Of a stretch of 9,518 nt of DNA, positions 1 through 9,518 are shown one piece after another. Source of the stretch: Flavobacteriales bacterium (GTDB lineage: Bacteria; Bacteroidota; Bacteroidia; Flavobacteriales_E; Vicingaceae). The stretch spans positions 44,972-54,489 of the forward strand of contig NVVI01000015.1 of the NCBI GenBank assembly GCA_002402165.1. Reading direction: 5' to 3'. The notes beneath the pieces were generated by a model that saw only the letters and a list, made by a program, of their open reading frames with translations, did not search any database and had not been told where the DNA came from. Made by a program: the position numbers and the translations under genes. Position 1 is the first letter of the stretch; each line of letters begins with the position of its first letter.

Positions 1-1184
1 AAAAGTTAGATGCTGGAGAACCCCATGTAATAAGAGTTAAAATCCCTCGAAACGAAGAAGTAAAGTTTAAAGATATTATTAGAGGTTGGGTGGTTGTCCA
101 TTCCGCTAACTTAGATGATAAGGTCTTGTTTAAATCAGATGGGATGCCAACGTATCATTTAGCCAATGTGGTAGATGATTATTTAATGAAAATTACGCAT
201 GTAATTAGAGGGGAGGAATGGTTGCCTTCTGGACCTTTACACGTTTTGTTATACCGTTTTTTAGGATGGGAGAATGAAATGCCAGAGTTTGCTCATTTAC
301 CATTAATCTTAAAACCAAATGGTAATGGGAAGTTGAGTAAAAGAGATGGCGATGCAGGTGGTTTTCCTGTCTTTTCAATAGAATGGAAATCAAAAGATGG
401 AGAAGAAGTTTTTTCCGGATATAGAGAAAGTGGATATTTTCCAGAAGCGCATATTAACATGCTGGCTTTTTTAGGATGGAACCCCGGAACGGAACAAGAA
501 CTATTCTCTATGGAGGAATTGATTAAAGAATTTAGTTTAGAAAGAGTTGGTAAATCAGGAGCTAAATTTGATCCGGATAAAACCAAATGGTTTAATGAGC
601 AATATTTAAGAGCAAAATCAAACGAAGAATTAGCAGACTTACTCTTATATAAAGAAAAAGATAAAAAAGATAGTGAGCTTTATGAAGCTTTAACCAAGAA
701 GCTTCTTTTTCAATCACTAACTGTGATGGATTCTACTCTAGAAAAGGCTCACGAGCTCAGAGAGAAAGACAAGAAAGAGAACTACAAAAAGTTAATAAAA
801 ATTTGTGGCTTGATGAAAGAAAGAGTTTCTTTTCCAATTGATATTGTAACAAAAGGTGCTTACTTGTTTTACCCTCCTAAAACTTACGATGCTAAAACGG
901 TAAAGAAAAAATGGAAAGAGGATTCGCCACAAATTGTAGCTGATTTAATTACTGTTTTCTCTGATACTGAATTTAATAATGAAGCGTTAGAAACAGCTTT
1001 TAAAACATACATTGAAGAAAAAGAATTAGGTTTCGGAAAACCAATGATTGCTATTCGATTAGCAATTACTGGTGAGGGAGGAGGACCTTCTTTATTCGAA
1101 ATTATGGAATTAATCGGAAAAGAAGAATCTATAAACAGATTGAAAGCAGGTATTGAAAATATCAAAAAAGAAGAAATAGTTTAG
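1..1184 (+). CDS. gltX: Glutamyl-tRNA synthetase (glutamate--tRNA ligase), 5'-truncated by the window edge
   Basis: Class I aminoacyl-tRNA synthetase that attaches glutamate to tRNA-Glu in the cytoplasm using ATP. The reading frame is open from the first complete codon at position 3, so the GTG at position 90 is an internal valine codon and not a start. About 393 residues remain. The family is usually near 500 residues, so roughly the first 110, including the HIGH signature, lie outside the window. In the fragment, DGMPTYHLANVVDD (from about residue 46) and THVIRGEEW are the conserved GluRS active-site region. KLSKRDGD (residues 110-117, positions 330-353) is the KMSKR-type ATP loop. The remaining C-terminal part is the helical anticodon-binding domain. 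The stop is TAG at 1182-1184. The paralogous glnS follows 160 nt downstream on the same strand. Because that organism also has GlnRS, this enzyme is probably of the discriminating kind, charging only tRNA-Glu; this is inferred from context. Confidence 0.96.
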   Translation, partial: KLDAGEPHVIRVKIPRNEEVKFKDIIRGWVVVHSANLDDKVLFKSDGMPTYHLANVVDDYLMKITHVIRGEEWLPSGPLHVLLYRFLGWENEMPEFAHLPLILKPNGNGKLSKRDGDAGGFPVFSIEWKSKDGEEVFSGYRESGYFPEAHINMLAFLGWNPGTEQELFSMEELIKEFSLERVGKSGAKFDPDKTKWFNEQYLRAKSNEELADLLLYKEKDKKDSELYEALTKKLLFQSLTVMDSTLEKAHELREKDKKENYKKLIKICGLMKERVSFPIDIVTKGAYLFYPPKTYDAKTVKKKWKEDSPQIVADLITVFSDTEFNNEALETAFKTYIEEKELGFGKPMIAIRLAITGEGGGPSLFEIMELIGKEESINRLKAGIENIKKEEIV

Positions 1185-1212
1185 AATTGAAATTAAAGCT
1201 ATCATACTCCTT

Positions 1213-1297
1213 ACCCGCGGAGGCGGGTGTCCAGTTGCAGTATAGTACTTTTTAATTTCTTTCTGGATCCCTGATATCCGCTTCGCTTCTTCAGGGA
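1213..1297. repeat. Pair of divergent short GC-rich hairpin elements between gltX and glnS
   Basis: The gltX-glnS gap (1185-1344) holds two hairpins that are clearly more GC-rich than their surroundings. The first is ACCCGC (1213-1218), loop GGAG, GCGGGT (1223-1228). The second is TCCCTGA (1268-1274), a 16-nt loop, TCAGGGA (1291-1297). Each is flanked on the inner side by the same word in opposite orientation: TCCAG at 1230-1234 and CTGGA at 1263-1267. Read outward, both have the form TGGA followed by a C-rich arm, a loop and a G-rich arm, as if they were diverged copies of one short dispersed element. Such short C-rich/G-rich hairpins are common between Bacteroidota genes. A weak transcription stop after gltX is possible, but neither stem is followed directly by a T run. 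Nothing else is recognisable in this gap. Confidence 0.5.
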
Positions 1298-1344
1298 AAG
1301 AGTAATAGTTAGATTTTTAGGTTGTAAAAGTAATAGAGTAATAA

Positions 1345-3030
1345 ATGGAAAACGTAGAAGAAAAAAAACCGCTTAATTTTATTGAGCAAATAGTAGAGGA
1401 GGATTTAAAAGCAGATTATTCTACGGATAAATTAAAATTTAGATTTCCACCTGAACCAAATGGATATCTGCACATTGGTCATGCAAAGGCATTTTGTTTA
1501 AATTTTGGATTAGGAGAAAGGTACAATGCTCCAGTAAATTTAAGGTTCGATGATACCAATCCTTCTAAAGAAGAACAAGAGTATGTTGATGCAATAAAGC
1601 ACGATTTATCGTGGATGGGAATGAAATGGGAAGAAGAATGTTATTCCTCTGATTATTTTCAGCAACTATATGATTGGGCTGTTTTATTGATTGAAAAAGG
1701 AAAAGCGTATGTAGATTCTCAATCTTCAGAAGATATGGCAACTCAAAAAGGAACACCAACTAAACCTGGTGTAAATGGTCCTTTTAGAGATAGAACAGTA
1801 GAAGAAAATTTGGACTTGTTTACGAAAATGAAACAAGGCGAATTTAAAGAGGGAGAACACATATTAAGAGCTAAAATTGACATGACTCATGCCAATATGT
1901 TAATGAGAGATCCTATTATGTATAGAGTTATGCATAAATCGCATCACAGAACTGGAGATGATTGGTGTATTTACCCAATGTACGATTGGACACATGGTGA
2001 GTCGGATTACATTGAGCAAATTTCTCATTCACTTTGTTCATTAGAATTTAAGCCGCATAGAGAATTGTATGATTGGTTTTTAGACCAAGTTCATGATGAA
2101 AAACTAAGACCTAAACAAAGAGAATTTTCTAGGTTAAATTTAACCTATACCATTATGAGTAAGCGTAAGCTGATGCAGTTGGTAGAAGAAAATTTAGTAA
2201 ATGGATGGGATGACCCAAGAATGCCTACACTTTCTGGATTAAGAAGAAGAGGTTATACGGCTAATGCAATTCGTAAGTTTATAGATACAGCTGGAGTTTC
2301 TAAAAGAGACCAAATGATTGATGTCGCATTATTGGAATCTTGTATTCGTACAGATTTGAATAAATCGACTAATCGAATAATGGCCGTTTTAGATCCAATA
2401 AAATTGGTAATTACCAATTATCCAGAAGGGGAAACTGAGATTGTGGTGGCAGATAATAATCCTGAAGATGAAAATGCAGGTCAACGAGAAATGGTTTTTT
2501 CTAGGGAGCTTTATATCGAACGAAATGACTTCTTAGAAGAATGTCCTCGTAAGGTTTTTAAATTAGGAATTGGAAAAGAAGTGCGTTTAAAGCATGGATA
2601 TATTATTAATGGAGAAGAAGTTGTAAAAGATGCTGACGGAAATGTTGTTGAGGTGAGATGTACTTATGATCCAAAAAGTAAAAGTGGAAGTGGTTCGGAA
2701 GAAAGTAAACGTAAAGTAAAAGGAACATTGCATTGGGTTTCTGCTTCTCATAATGTATCTGCGCATGTAAATGTTTACGATAGATTATTTACAGAAGAAA
2801 ATCCTGATGGAGATAAAGAAGTAGATTTTAAAACATTGATTAATGAGGATTCACTTTCTGTATTGAGTAATTGTAAAGTTGAATTAGCTTTAAAAGAGGC
2901 TAAACCCCAAGAACGTTATCAGTTTCAACGCTTAGGATATTTTTGTGTTGATGATGACTCTACTTCAGAACAATTAATTTTTAACAGAACGGTTACGTTA
3001 AAAGATTTTTGGGCTAAAAAGACAAAATAG
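1345..3030 (+). CDS. glnS: Glutaminyl-tRNA synthetase (glutamine--tRNA ligase)
   Basis: Cytoplasmic class I synthetase that charges tRNA-Gln with glutamine. The protein is 561 residues; the E. coli enzyme is about 554, so it is complete and has no room for the YqeY-like C-terminal extension annotated on some relatives. FPPEPNGYLHIGHAKAF (residues 34-50) carries the HIGH motif at 43-46. FDDTNPSKE follows around residue 68. MSKRK begins at residue 271 and is the KMSKR loop. GWDDPRMPTLSGLRRRGY just after it is diagnostic of GlnRS rather than GluRS. The C-terminal half contains the two beta-barrel anticodon-binding domains, including KVKGTLHWVSA and the terminal FNRTVTLKDFWAK. The ATG at 1345 gives the expected N-terminus. 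folB starts 1 nt after the TAG stop, so the two are surely co-transcribed. GlnRS presence means glutamine is charged directly rather than only through GatCAB amidation. Family knowledge holds that bacterial GlnRS was acquired from eukaryotes. Confidence 0.97.
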   Translation: MENVEEKKPLNFIEQIVEEDLKADYSTDKLKFRFPPEPNGYLHIGHAKAFCLNFGLGERYNAPVNLRFDDTNPSKEEQEYVDAIKHDLSWMGMKWEEECYSSDYFQQLYDWAVLLIEKGKAYVDSQSSEDMATQKGTPTKPGVNGPFRDRTVEENLDLFTKMKQGEFKEGEHILRAKIDMTHANMLMRDPIMYRVMHKSHHRTGDDWCIYPMYDWTHGESDYIEQISHSLCSLEFKPHRELYDWFLDQVHDEKLRPKQREFSRLNLTYTIMSKRKLMQLVEENLVNGWDDPRMPTLSGLRRRGYTANAIRKFIDTAGVSKRDQMIDVALLESCIRTDLNKSTNRIMAVLDPIKLVITNYPEGETEIVVADNNPEDENAGQREMVFSRELYIERNDFLEECPRKVFKLGIGKEVRLKHGYIINGEEVVKDADGNVVEVRCTYDPKSKSGSGSEESKRKVKGTLHWVSASHNVSAHVNVYDRLFTEENPDGDKEVDFKTLINEDSLSVLSNCKVELALKEAKPQERYQFQRLGYFCVDDDSTSEQLIFNRTVTLKDFWAKKTK

Positions 3031-3031
3031 G

Positions 3032-3388
3032 ATGGGAAAAATATTTGTAGAAGGAATAAAGATTTATGCACACCACGGTTGTTTTAAAGAAGAAACAGCT
3101 ATTGGAACCAACTTTCAAGTAGATGTGGTGTTGGATGCAGATTTAACAAAACCAGCTTTGTCAGATGATATTAATGATGCGGTAAATTATCAAGAGGTAT
3201 TTACTGTGATAAAAGAACAAATGGCGATTCCATCTAAATTATTGGAACATGTTTCTAAAAGAATAATCGATGCACTATTTCTAAAATTTCCTACAGTTGA
3301 TAAAATCAAACTAAAAGTTTCTAAATTGAATGTTCCTTTAGGTGGTCAAATTGATAGTGTAAGCATTGAATTAGAACTTGAAAGGTAA
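3032..3388 (+). CDS. folB: Dihydroneopterin aldolase
   Basis: Folate-pathway enzyme that cleaves 7,8-dihydroneopterin to 6-hydroxymethyl-7,8-dihydropterin and glycolaldehyde. Its 118 residues match the usual length of about 120. Visible family features are the N-terminal HHGCFKEE segment with the conserved glutamates at 20-21, Tyr53 in VNYQEVF, the pterin-contacting Glu72 in LLEHVSKRI, and Lys98 in KVSKLNVPLGG, which aligns with the catalytic lysine of the VxKPxxP-type motif. Leucine replaces the proline directly after that lysine. The ATG at 3032 lies 1 nt after the glnS stop, which suggests translational coupling. The 3' end overlaps the next small gene by 11 nt. Function is assigned from these residues and the length; the protein belongs to the same fold as FolX epimerases, which is the main alternative. 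Confidence 0.92.
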   Translation: MGKIFVEGIKIYAHHGCFKEETAIGTNFQVDVVLDADLTKPALSDDINDAVNYQEVFTVIKEQMAIPSKLLEHVSKRIIDALFLKFPTVDKIKLKVSKLNVPLGGQIDSVSIELELER

Positions 3389-3560
3389 AAGAACAATAAA
3401 ATGCGCAAAGTGTGGGACTGAATTTGGTTGTCAACCTCAAAGTAAATGTTGGTGTAATAATTATCAATTATCTCAAAATCAGCTTAAAATACTGAAAGCG
3501 ACTTATAAAGATTGTTTGTGTGAAAATTGTATTACTACCTTTTGCGAGAAGGATAAGTAA
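3378..3560 (+). CDS. Small cysteine-rich CWC-type protein, TTG start overlapping folB
   Basis: A 60-residue basic protein with nine cysteines: 9, 12, 18, 24, 26, 46, 48, 51 and 56. The Cys24-Trp25-Cys26 triplet and the CxxC...CWC...CLCENC layout match the cysteine-rich CWC family, small proteins of unknown function thought to bind metal, probably zinc. The stretch between the cysteine clusters (LSQNQLKILKATYKDCLC) is helix-like and typical of that family. The start is constrained: an in-frame TAG lies at 3372-3374, there is no in-frame ATG before Cys9, and the only standard start is TTG at 3378-3380, inside the end of folB. The 11-nt overlap implies coupling to folB translation. No signal peptide or membrane segment is seen. 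The role is unknown; its place after glnS-folB does not by itself show a link to folate or tRNA metabolism. Confidence 0.82.
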   Translation: MKGKRTIKCAKCGTEFGCQPQSKCWCNNYQLSQNQLKILKATYKDCLCENCITTFCEKDK

Positions 3561-3562
3561 AA

Positions 3563-3594
3563 TTTGCATTCCCCTTTTAATCTAGGTACTTTTA
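3563..3594 (+). promoter_or_regulatory. Candidate Bacteroidota-type promoter upstream of the membrane protein gene
   Basis: TTTG at 3563-3566 and TACTTTTA at 3587-3594 are separated by 20 nt. They match the Bacteroidota primary-sigma consensus TTTG / TAnnTTTG with one mismatch in the last base. They occupy almost the whole 38-nt gap after the CWC gene. The predicted transcription start would be only a few bases beyond 3594, essentially at the ATG at 3599, so the transcript would be leaderless or nearly so. The site could also be chance in AT-rich DNA. Confidence 0.4.
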
Positions 3595-3598
3595 ATTT

Positions 3599-5500
3599 AT
3601 GGCAATTAGTTTAATACTTATAGGCTTAATTGGATTAATTCTTATTTCATTCTCTATAGAGGAAGTAAGGTTGTCTATCATAAGAGGAGTATTAATATTT
3701 TCTTTGTTGGTTCTTGGAGTAACAGAGATTTTAAGCTTATTTAGCTCTCTTAATTACCTTAATCTACTTGTATGGTGGAGTCTCATTGATTTAATTTTAA
3801 TTTATTTCATCATTAAAAAGAAATCATTTAATGATTACCTTTCTTTTAAATCTAGATTCAAAAAAACAGTAAATAGCTTTAGCCGATTAGAGAAATTTCT
3901 GATTGGATTTACCATGTTTATTCTTTTTGGAATTTTTATTCAAGGGGCAGTCTATCCAACAAACAATTGGGATTCCATGTCATATCACATGGCAAGAATT
4001 ATTCATTGGATTCAAAATGAAAACTTAGAACATTACAGAACAACTATTTATCCGCAACTAACTTCAGCACCATTTTCTGAGCAAATGATTCTTACAGTTA
4101 ATCTTTTAGTAGGGAATGATTTGTTCTCAAACACAGTTCAATTATTTTATTTAATAGGCTTAGGAATAACTATTAGCATAATAGCGAAGCAATTAGGTTT
4201 AAATAGATTCGGACAAATATTATCTTCTTTTATTTTAATATGTATTCCAGAAGTTATTCTTTTAAGCTCTTCTACACATAATGAAATAGTACTTTGTTTC
4301 TTTATGGTTATGGGTATTTACTTTTTAATAAAAACCCTCAAGCAACAAACTGCGATTAATTTTATGGTTTTAGGGTGTTGTTTGGGAATGGCAACAGCTA
4401 CAAAACATACAGCTTATATTTATATAGCACCCTTTATTGCTGTCTGGATTTTGCTACAGTTACATAAAATATTGTTTAAAAAACAGAAAGTAATTTGGAT
4501 TTCATACGTATTGCTAATAGGAAGTTTTATGATAATTAATGCTGGGCATTATTCTCGTAATTATCAGCTTACATCAAATGTTTTTGGCTCAGATGAGGAA
4601 ACTACTAGGTATTATGTAAACGAAAAACACTCGGTTAGTATGATGATATCTAATGTTTCCAGAAATTTATCCAATCAGTTTGGAGTTCCAAAAATTGCTC
4701 CTATTTCTTATCGTTTAACTAAAAAAATTCATGAATTAATTAATATCGATTTAAATGACCCAGAAATTACTTCACATGAGTATAATGTGGATCCTTTAGC
4801 TACTCACGAAAATAATGGAGCGAATATTTATCATGTAATTTTAATGTTGTTAAGTATGGTATGGATTATTTTTACCATTAAAAAAAGAGATAAGCGGGTG
4901 GTGATTTATAGTATGGCTATTGTACTATCTTTTTTACTGTTTTGTTTTTATTTAAAATGGCAGCCTTGGGCAAAATTGCATGTTCCATTTTTTATATTTT
5001 ATTCGGTTGTTTTGGCTCATTTTTTAATTCATACACTGAAATCAAAAATTCTACTTTCATTAGCAGTAGCGGGATTTATGACTTATGCTACATTAATTTT
5101 ACTGTTTAATTTTAGTCGCCCTTATTTGACCTTTCCTCCCTTTACCTCTGAAATAAAAATGACTGATGATAGGTATCAAAAGTATTTTAGTCGATTTTTC
5201 AAATACCATACTGATTTTAAAGTTGTGAACGATTTGATTGCTTTAAACAATTTAAAAAATATTGGATTGATGTACGGGAAGTATGGTATGGAATATCAGT
5301 TATTTTTAAATTCATACAGAAATGATGTGAAACCAATTCATATTAATTCCTATAAATCATGTTCTAATATTCTAGTAAGTGGAGCAGTAGATTGCATTGT
5401 TTCAACTAAAAATGGTCACTTGATTAGATATGATGGGGAAGTATTTTATAATGTAACTAAAGATAATGACGGTTATCTATACTTATTTCTTAAAAAATGA
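3599..5500 (+). CDS. Polytopic membrane protein, GT-C superfamily (GT39-like) glycosyltransferase
   Basis: An inner-membrane protein of 633 residues with about a dozen hydrophobic segments: roughly 2-18, 28-47, 55-72, 99-119, 178-195, 205-222, 228-246, 252-285 (probably two), 298-315, 410-427, 433-452, 462-480 and 483-505. Asp125 in YPTNNWDSMSYHMARIIHW lies in the first large outside loop, after a hydrophobic segment, where GT-C enzymes carry their catalytic or metal-binding acidic residue. The later KWQPWAKLHVPFF (453-465) resembles a conserved motif in proteins annotated as glycosyltransferase family 39. Members of this superfamily move a sugar from a lipid-linked donor to a protein, lipid or glycan on the periplasmic side. 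Donor and acceptor cannot be told here. The ATG at 3599 leads straight into a membrane segment. A soluble tail (about 507-633) ends in FLKK. The gene converges on the TPR gene and overlaps it by 18 nt. Confidence 0.72.
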   Translation: MAISLILIGLIGLILISFSIEEVRLSIIRGVLIFSLLVLGVTEILSLFSSLNYLNLLVWWSLIDLILIYFIIKKKSFNDYLSFKSRFKKTVNSFSRLEKFLIGFTMFILFGIFIQGAVYPTNNWDSMSYHMARIIHWIQNENLEHYRTTIYPQLTSAPFSEQMILTVNLLVGNDLFSNTVQLFYLIGLGITISIIAKQLGLNRFGQILSSFILICIPEVILLSSSTHNEIVLCFFMVMGIYFLIKTLKQQTAINFMVLGCCLGMATATKHTAYIYIAPFIAVWILLQLHKILFKKQKVIWISYVLLIGSFMIINAGHYSRNYQLTSNVFGSDEETTRYYVNEKHSVSMMISNVSRNLSNQFGVPKIAPISYRLTKKIHELINIDLNDPEITSHEYNVDPLATHENNGANIYHVILMLLSMVWIIFTIKKRDKRVVIYSMAIVLSFLLFCFYLKWQPWAKLHVPFFIFYSVVLAHFLIHTLKSKILLSLAVAGFMTYATLILLFNFSRPYLTFPPFTSEIKMTDDRYQKYFSRFFKYHTDFKVVNDLIALNNLKNIGLMYGKYGMEYQLFLNSYRNDVKPIHINSYKSCSNILVSGAVDCIVSTKNGHLIRYDGEVFYNVTKDNDGYLYLFLKK

Positions 5501-6124
5501 TTTAAGAAATTTAAAGTATTCCTTTCTTGTTGCACTAGAAGTGAAAACATTTAACATTACTTTTCCAATGAAACTTTTACCTTCGTTAACGGTTTGCTTA
5601 TCTTCATTTCTCTTGTCAGGATTATAACCAATAATTTTATTAGAAGCCTTAAATCGATTTTTAGCACTTTTTATTTTCCCTACATTTTCTTCTAATAGAC
5701 CTAAATTGTTAAGTGCAATAGAATCTTTAGGATCTAATTCTACTGCTTTTTGATAATCTTCAATAGCGCCATCTACATCAATTTTTGCTCTAATGTAAGC
5801 TCTGCTCGAATATCGATAAGAGTTTTCAGGTTCTAGCTCAACAGCTTTATTCATGTCATCCATTGCTGCATCTATGTCTTTATTATGAAAATGAGAAACA
5901 CCTCTTTCAGAAAGGAGTGTTGCTTCATCTGGTAATCTTGTTAAAATGGCGGTTAAATCTGCTATTGATTTCTTAAATTCATCTATTCTGCGGTAACAAA
6001 TGGCTCTAGTGTATAAAGCATCAGCATTGTTATTATTTGACAACAAAAATTCAGTAAGCACTTTTATGGCTTCATTGTATGCTTGTTTTTCAAATAATAA
6101 TTTCCCTTTTTCTAAGCCGCTCAT
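5483..6124 (-). CDS. Tetratricopeptide repeat (TPR) protein
   Basis: A 213-residue protein built mainly of about five 34-residue TPR units, near residues 1-33, 34-67, 68-101, 102-134 and 135-165. Typical TPR positions are visible, for example ALYTRAICYRRIDEFKKSI and AVELDPKDSIALNNLG. TPR proteins are protein-interaction scaffolds; nothing shows the partner. No signal peptide, lipobox or membrane helix is present, so it is probably cytoplasmic. The last 48 residues are basic, not TPR-like, and end in FLKSFFKK. The start is the ATG at 6124. A longer frame to a TTG at 6148 is rejected because that TTG lies inside a perfect TAnnTTTG promoter element. The gene is divergent from ligA, with a 65-nt gap, and convergent with the membrane protein gene, overlapping it by 18 nt. 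Confidence 0.88.
   Translation of the reverse strand: MSGLEKGKLLFEKQAYNEAIKVLTEFLLSNNNNADALYTRAICYRRIDEFKKSIADLTAILTRLPDEATLLSERGVSHFHNKDIDAAMDDMNKAVELEPENSYRYSSRAYIRAKIDVDGAIEDYQKAVELDPKDSIALNNLGLLEENVGKIKSAKNRFKASNKIIGYNPDKRNEDKQTVNEGKSFIGKVMLNVFTSSATRKEYFKFLKSFFKK
5485..5510. terminator. Perfect 10-bp inverted repeat at the convergent gene ends, possible bidirectional terminator
   Basis: ATTTCTTAAA (5485-5494) and TTTAAGAAAT (5501-5510) are exact reverse complements around a 6-nt loop. The TGA stop of the membrane protein gene (5498-5500) lies in the loop, and the TAA stop of the TPR gene (5483-5485 on minus) sits at the base of the stem. The position, exactly between two converging transcripts, suits a bidirectional terminator. 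Against this, the stem has only one G-C pair and no T run follows on either strand, so it would be weak. Confidence 0.4.
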
Positions 6125-6145
6125 TTTGTTGATGAAATAATGGTA

Positions 6146-6153
6146 CAAAAGTA
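6146..6153 (-). promoter_or_regulatory. TAnnTTTG (-7) element for the TPR gene
   Basis: On the minus strand the sequence is TACTTTTG, an exact match to the Bacteroidota -7 consensus TAnnTTTG. It lies 21 nt upstream of the ATG at 6124, so a transcript would start near 6140 and have a leader of about 15-18 nt. No clear TTTG was found about 20 nt further upstream, so only half of the promoter is supported. Confidence 0.45.
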
Positions 6154-6177
6154 TGAAGTAATAATTGAAATATTTAA

Positions 6178-9244
<3,067 letters not shown>

Positions 9245-9492
9245 ATATTTTAAAGGTATAAAATTAAATTAACTACTTTTCAATAGAATTAGTTAACGGT
9301 TAATCTCTATTATTTGTATGTTTACAACATGATTATAAAAAGAACAACAGTTATTAACGAAATGCCTTGGGTACGGATTCCAGGCTTATAGTGTAGATAT
9401 TCTTTTTTCTTCGACAAGCTCAGAATGACAAGAGCTCGCAATGACGAACACATTAACAATCATTTTATTTTAACATTTTTAAATTTATATAC
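9245..9492. other. Non-coding gap between divergent genes
   Basis: This 248-nt AT-rich stretch separates the minus-strand glycosyltransferase from the next plus-strand gene and must hold the promoters of both. Visible items are a 7-bp inverted repeat, TTAACTA (9269-9275) with TAGTTAA (9290-9296), and a GC-rich imperfect hairpin, GCC-T-TGG (9364-9370) with CCAGGC (9380-9385). A dispersed-repeat fragment at 9414-9445 is listed separately. A weak minus-strand match to TAnnTTTG (TACCTTTA, 9258-9251) sits 6 nt from the ATG at 9244. No open frame, tRNA or riboswitch was recognised. Confidence 0.5.
9414..9445. repeat. Interspersed intergenic repeat fragment made of two tandem 16-mers
   Basis: ACAAGCTCAGAATGAC (9414-9429) is followed directly by AAGAGCTCGCAATGAC (9430-9445), with 12 of 16 positions identical and AGCTC and AATGAC shared. 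On minus they read GTCATTnnGAGCT twice. The words CTTCGACAAGCTCAGAATGA and GCAATGACGA are familiar from short dispersed intergenic repeats in many bacterial genomes, Flavobacteriia included. This copy is more GC-rich than its surroundings and encodes nothing. Confidence 0.6.
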
Positions 9493-9518
9493 ATGAGTAA
9501 TGTAATAGTATTAGGTGC
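9493..9518 (+). CDS. Start of an unidentified gene, cut by the window end
   Basis: ATG at 9493 begins a frame reading MSNVIVLG plus a partial codon that must encode Ala (GCN). A short polar start followed by a hydrophobic beta strand and Gly-Ala resembles the first strand of a Rossmann NAD(P)-binding domain, as in dehydrogenases of the saccharopine dehydrogenase type. Only eight complete codons are visible, so no function is assigned. The preceding non-coding gap and the frame open to the window end are the support for a real gene. Confidence 0.45.

Noticed and set aside
293..586. Minus-strand open frame of 97 codons inside gltX
   Set aside because: It lies wholly opposite a well-identified synthetase domain, has serine/proline-rich composition typical of antisense reading, and matches no family I know.
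884..1165. Minus-strand open frame of 93 codons inside gltX
   Set aside because: It is antisense to the anticodon-binding domain and has no recognisable features.
1213..1228. Intrinsic terminator of gltX
   Set aside because: The hairpin is convincing but the nearest T run is about 17 nt downstream, so a repeat element is the better description.
1565..1759. Minus-strand open frame of 64 codons inside glnS
   Set aside because: It is fully contained opposite conserved GlnRS sequence and shows no domain.
6125..6148. Upstream TTG start extending the TPR protein by eight residues
   Set aside because: The TTG forms the last three bases of an exact TAnnTTTG promoter element, and the added residues are not TPR-like; the ATG at 6124 is better.
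9269..9296. Operator-like 7-bp inverted repeat upstream of the glycosyltransferase gene
   Set aside because: It is AT-rich with a 14-nt spacer and no regulator gene nearby, so chance is likely.

Overview
The window reads as ordinary chromosomal DNA of a low-GC member of the Bacteroidota, most likely a Flavobacteriia-type organism. Three things point there. The GluRS, GlnRS and LigA sequences have the character of that phylum. Shine-Dalgarno sites are essentially absent. The clearest promoter-like sites fit the Bacteroidota pattern (TTTG about 20 nt upstream of TAnnTTTG) rather than the sigma-70 TTGACA/TATAAT pattern. The assignment is from recognition only; no search was run.

Positions 1-3560 are a plus-strand housekeeping block. 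It starts with the 3' three-quarters of gltX (glutamyl-tRNA synthetase, cut by the window edge). A 160-nt gap follows, holding two short GC-rich hairpin elements. Then come glnS (glutaminyl-tRNA synthetase), folB (dihydroneopterin aldolase) one base later, and a 60-residue cysteine-rich CWC protein whose TTG start overlaps folB by 11 nt. The last three look like one transcription unit. Having both gltX and glnS implies direct charging of tRNA-Gln.

Positions 3599-6124 are a convergent pair: a 633-residue polytopic membrane protein resembling GT-C/GT39 glycosyltransferases on plus, and a TPR-repeat protein on minus. Their 3' ends overlap by 18 nt inside a perfect 10-bp inverted repeat.

Positions 6190-9244 are a second convergent pair: ligA (NAD+-dependent DNA ligase) on plus and a GT-B/GT4-type glycosyltransferase on minus, overlapping by 35 nt. 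TPR and ligA are divergent and share a 65-nt gap. The two glycosyltransferase-like genes suggest surface glycan synthesis, but no complete polysaccharide locus is visible.

Positions 9245-9492 are non-coding and carry a degenerate interspersed-repeat fragment. A new plus-strand gene begins at 9493 and is cut after eight codons.

I found no convincing new biological system. The most unusual structure is in gene ends and starts: two convergent coding overlaps, one coinciding with a hairpin, a TTG-started overlapping small Cys-rich gene, and a possible leaderless promoter at 3563-3594.
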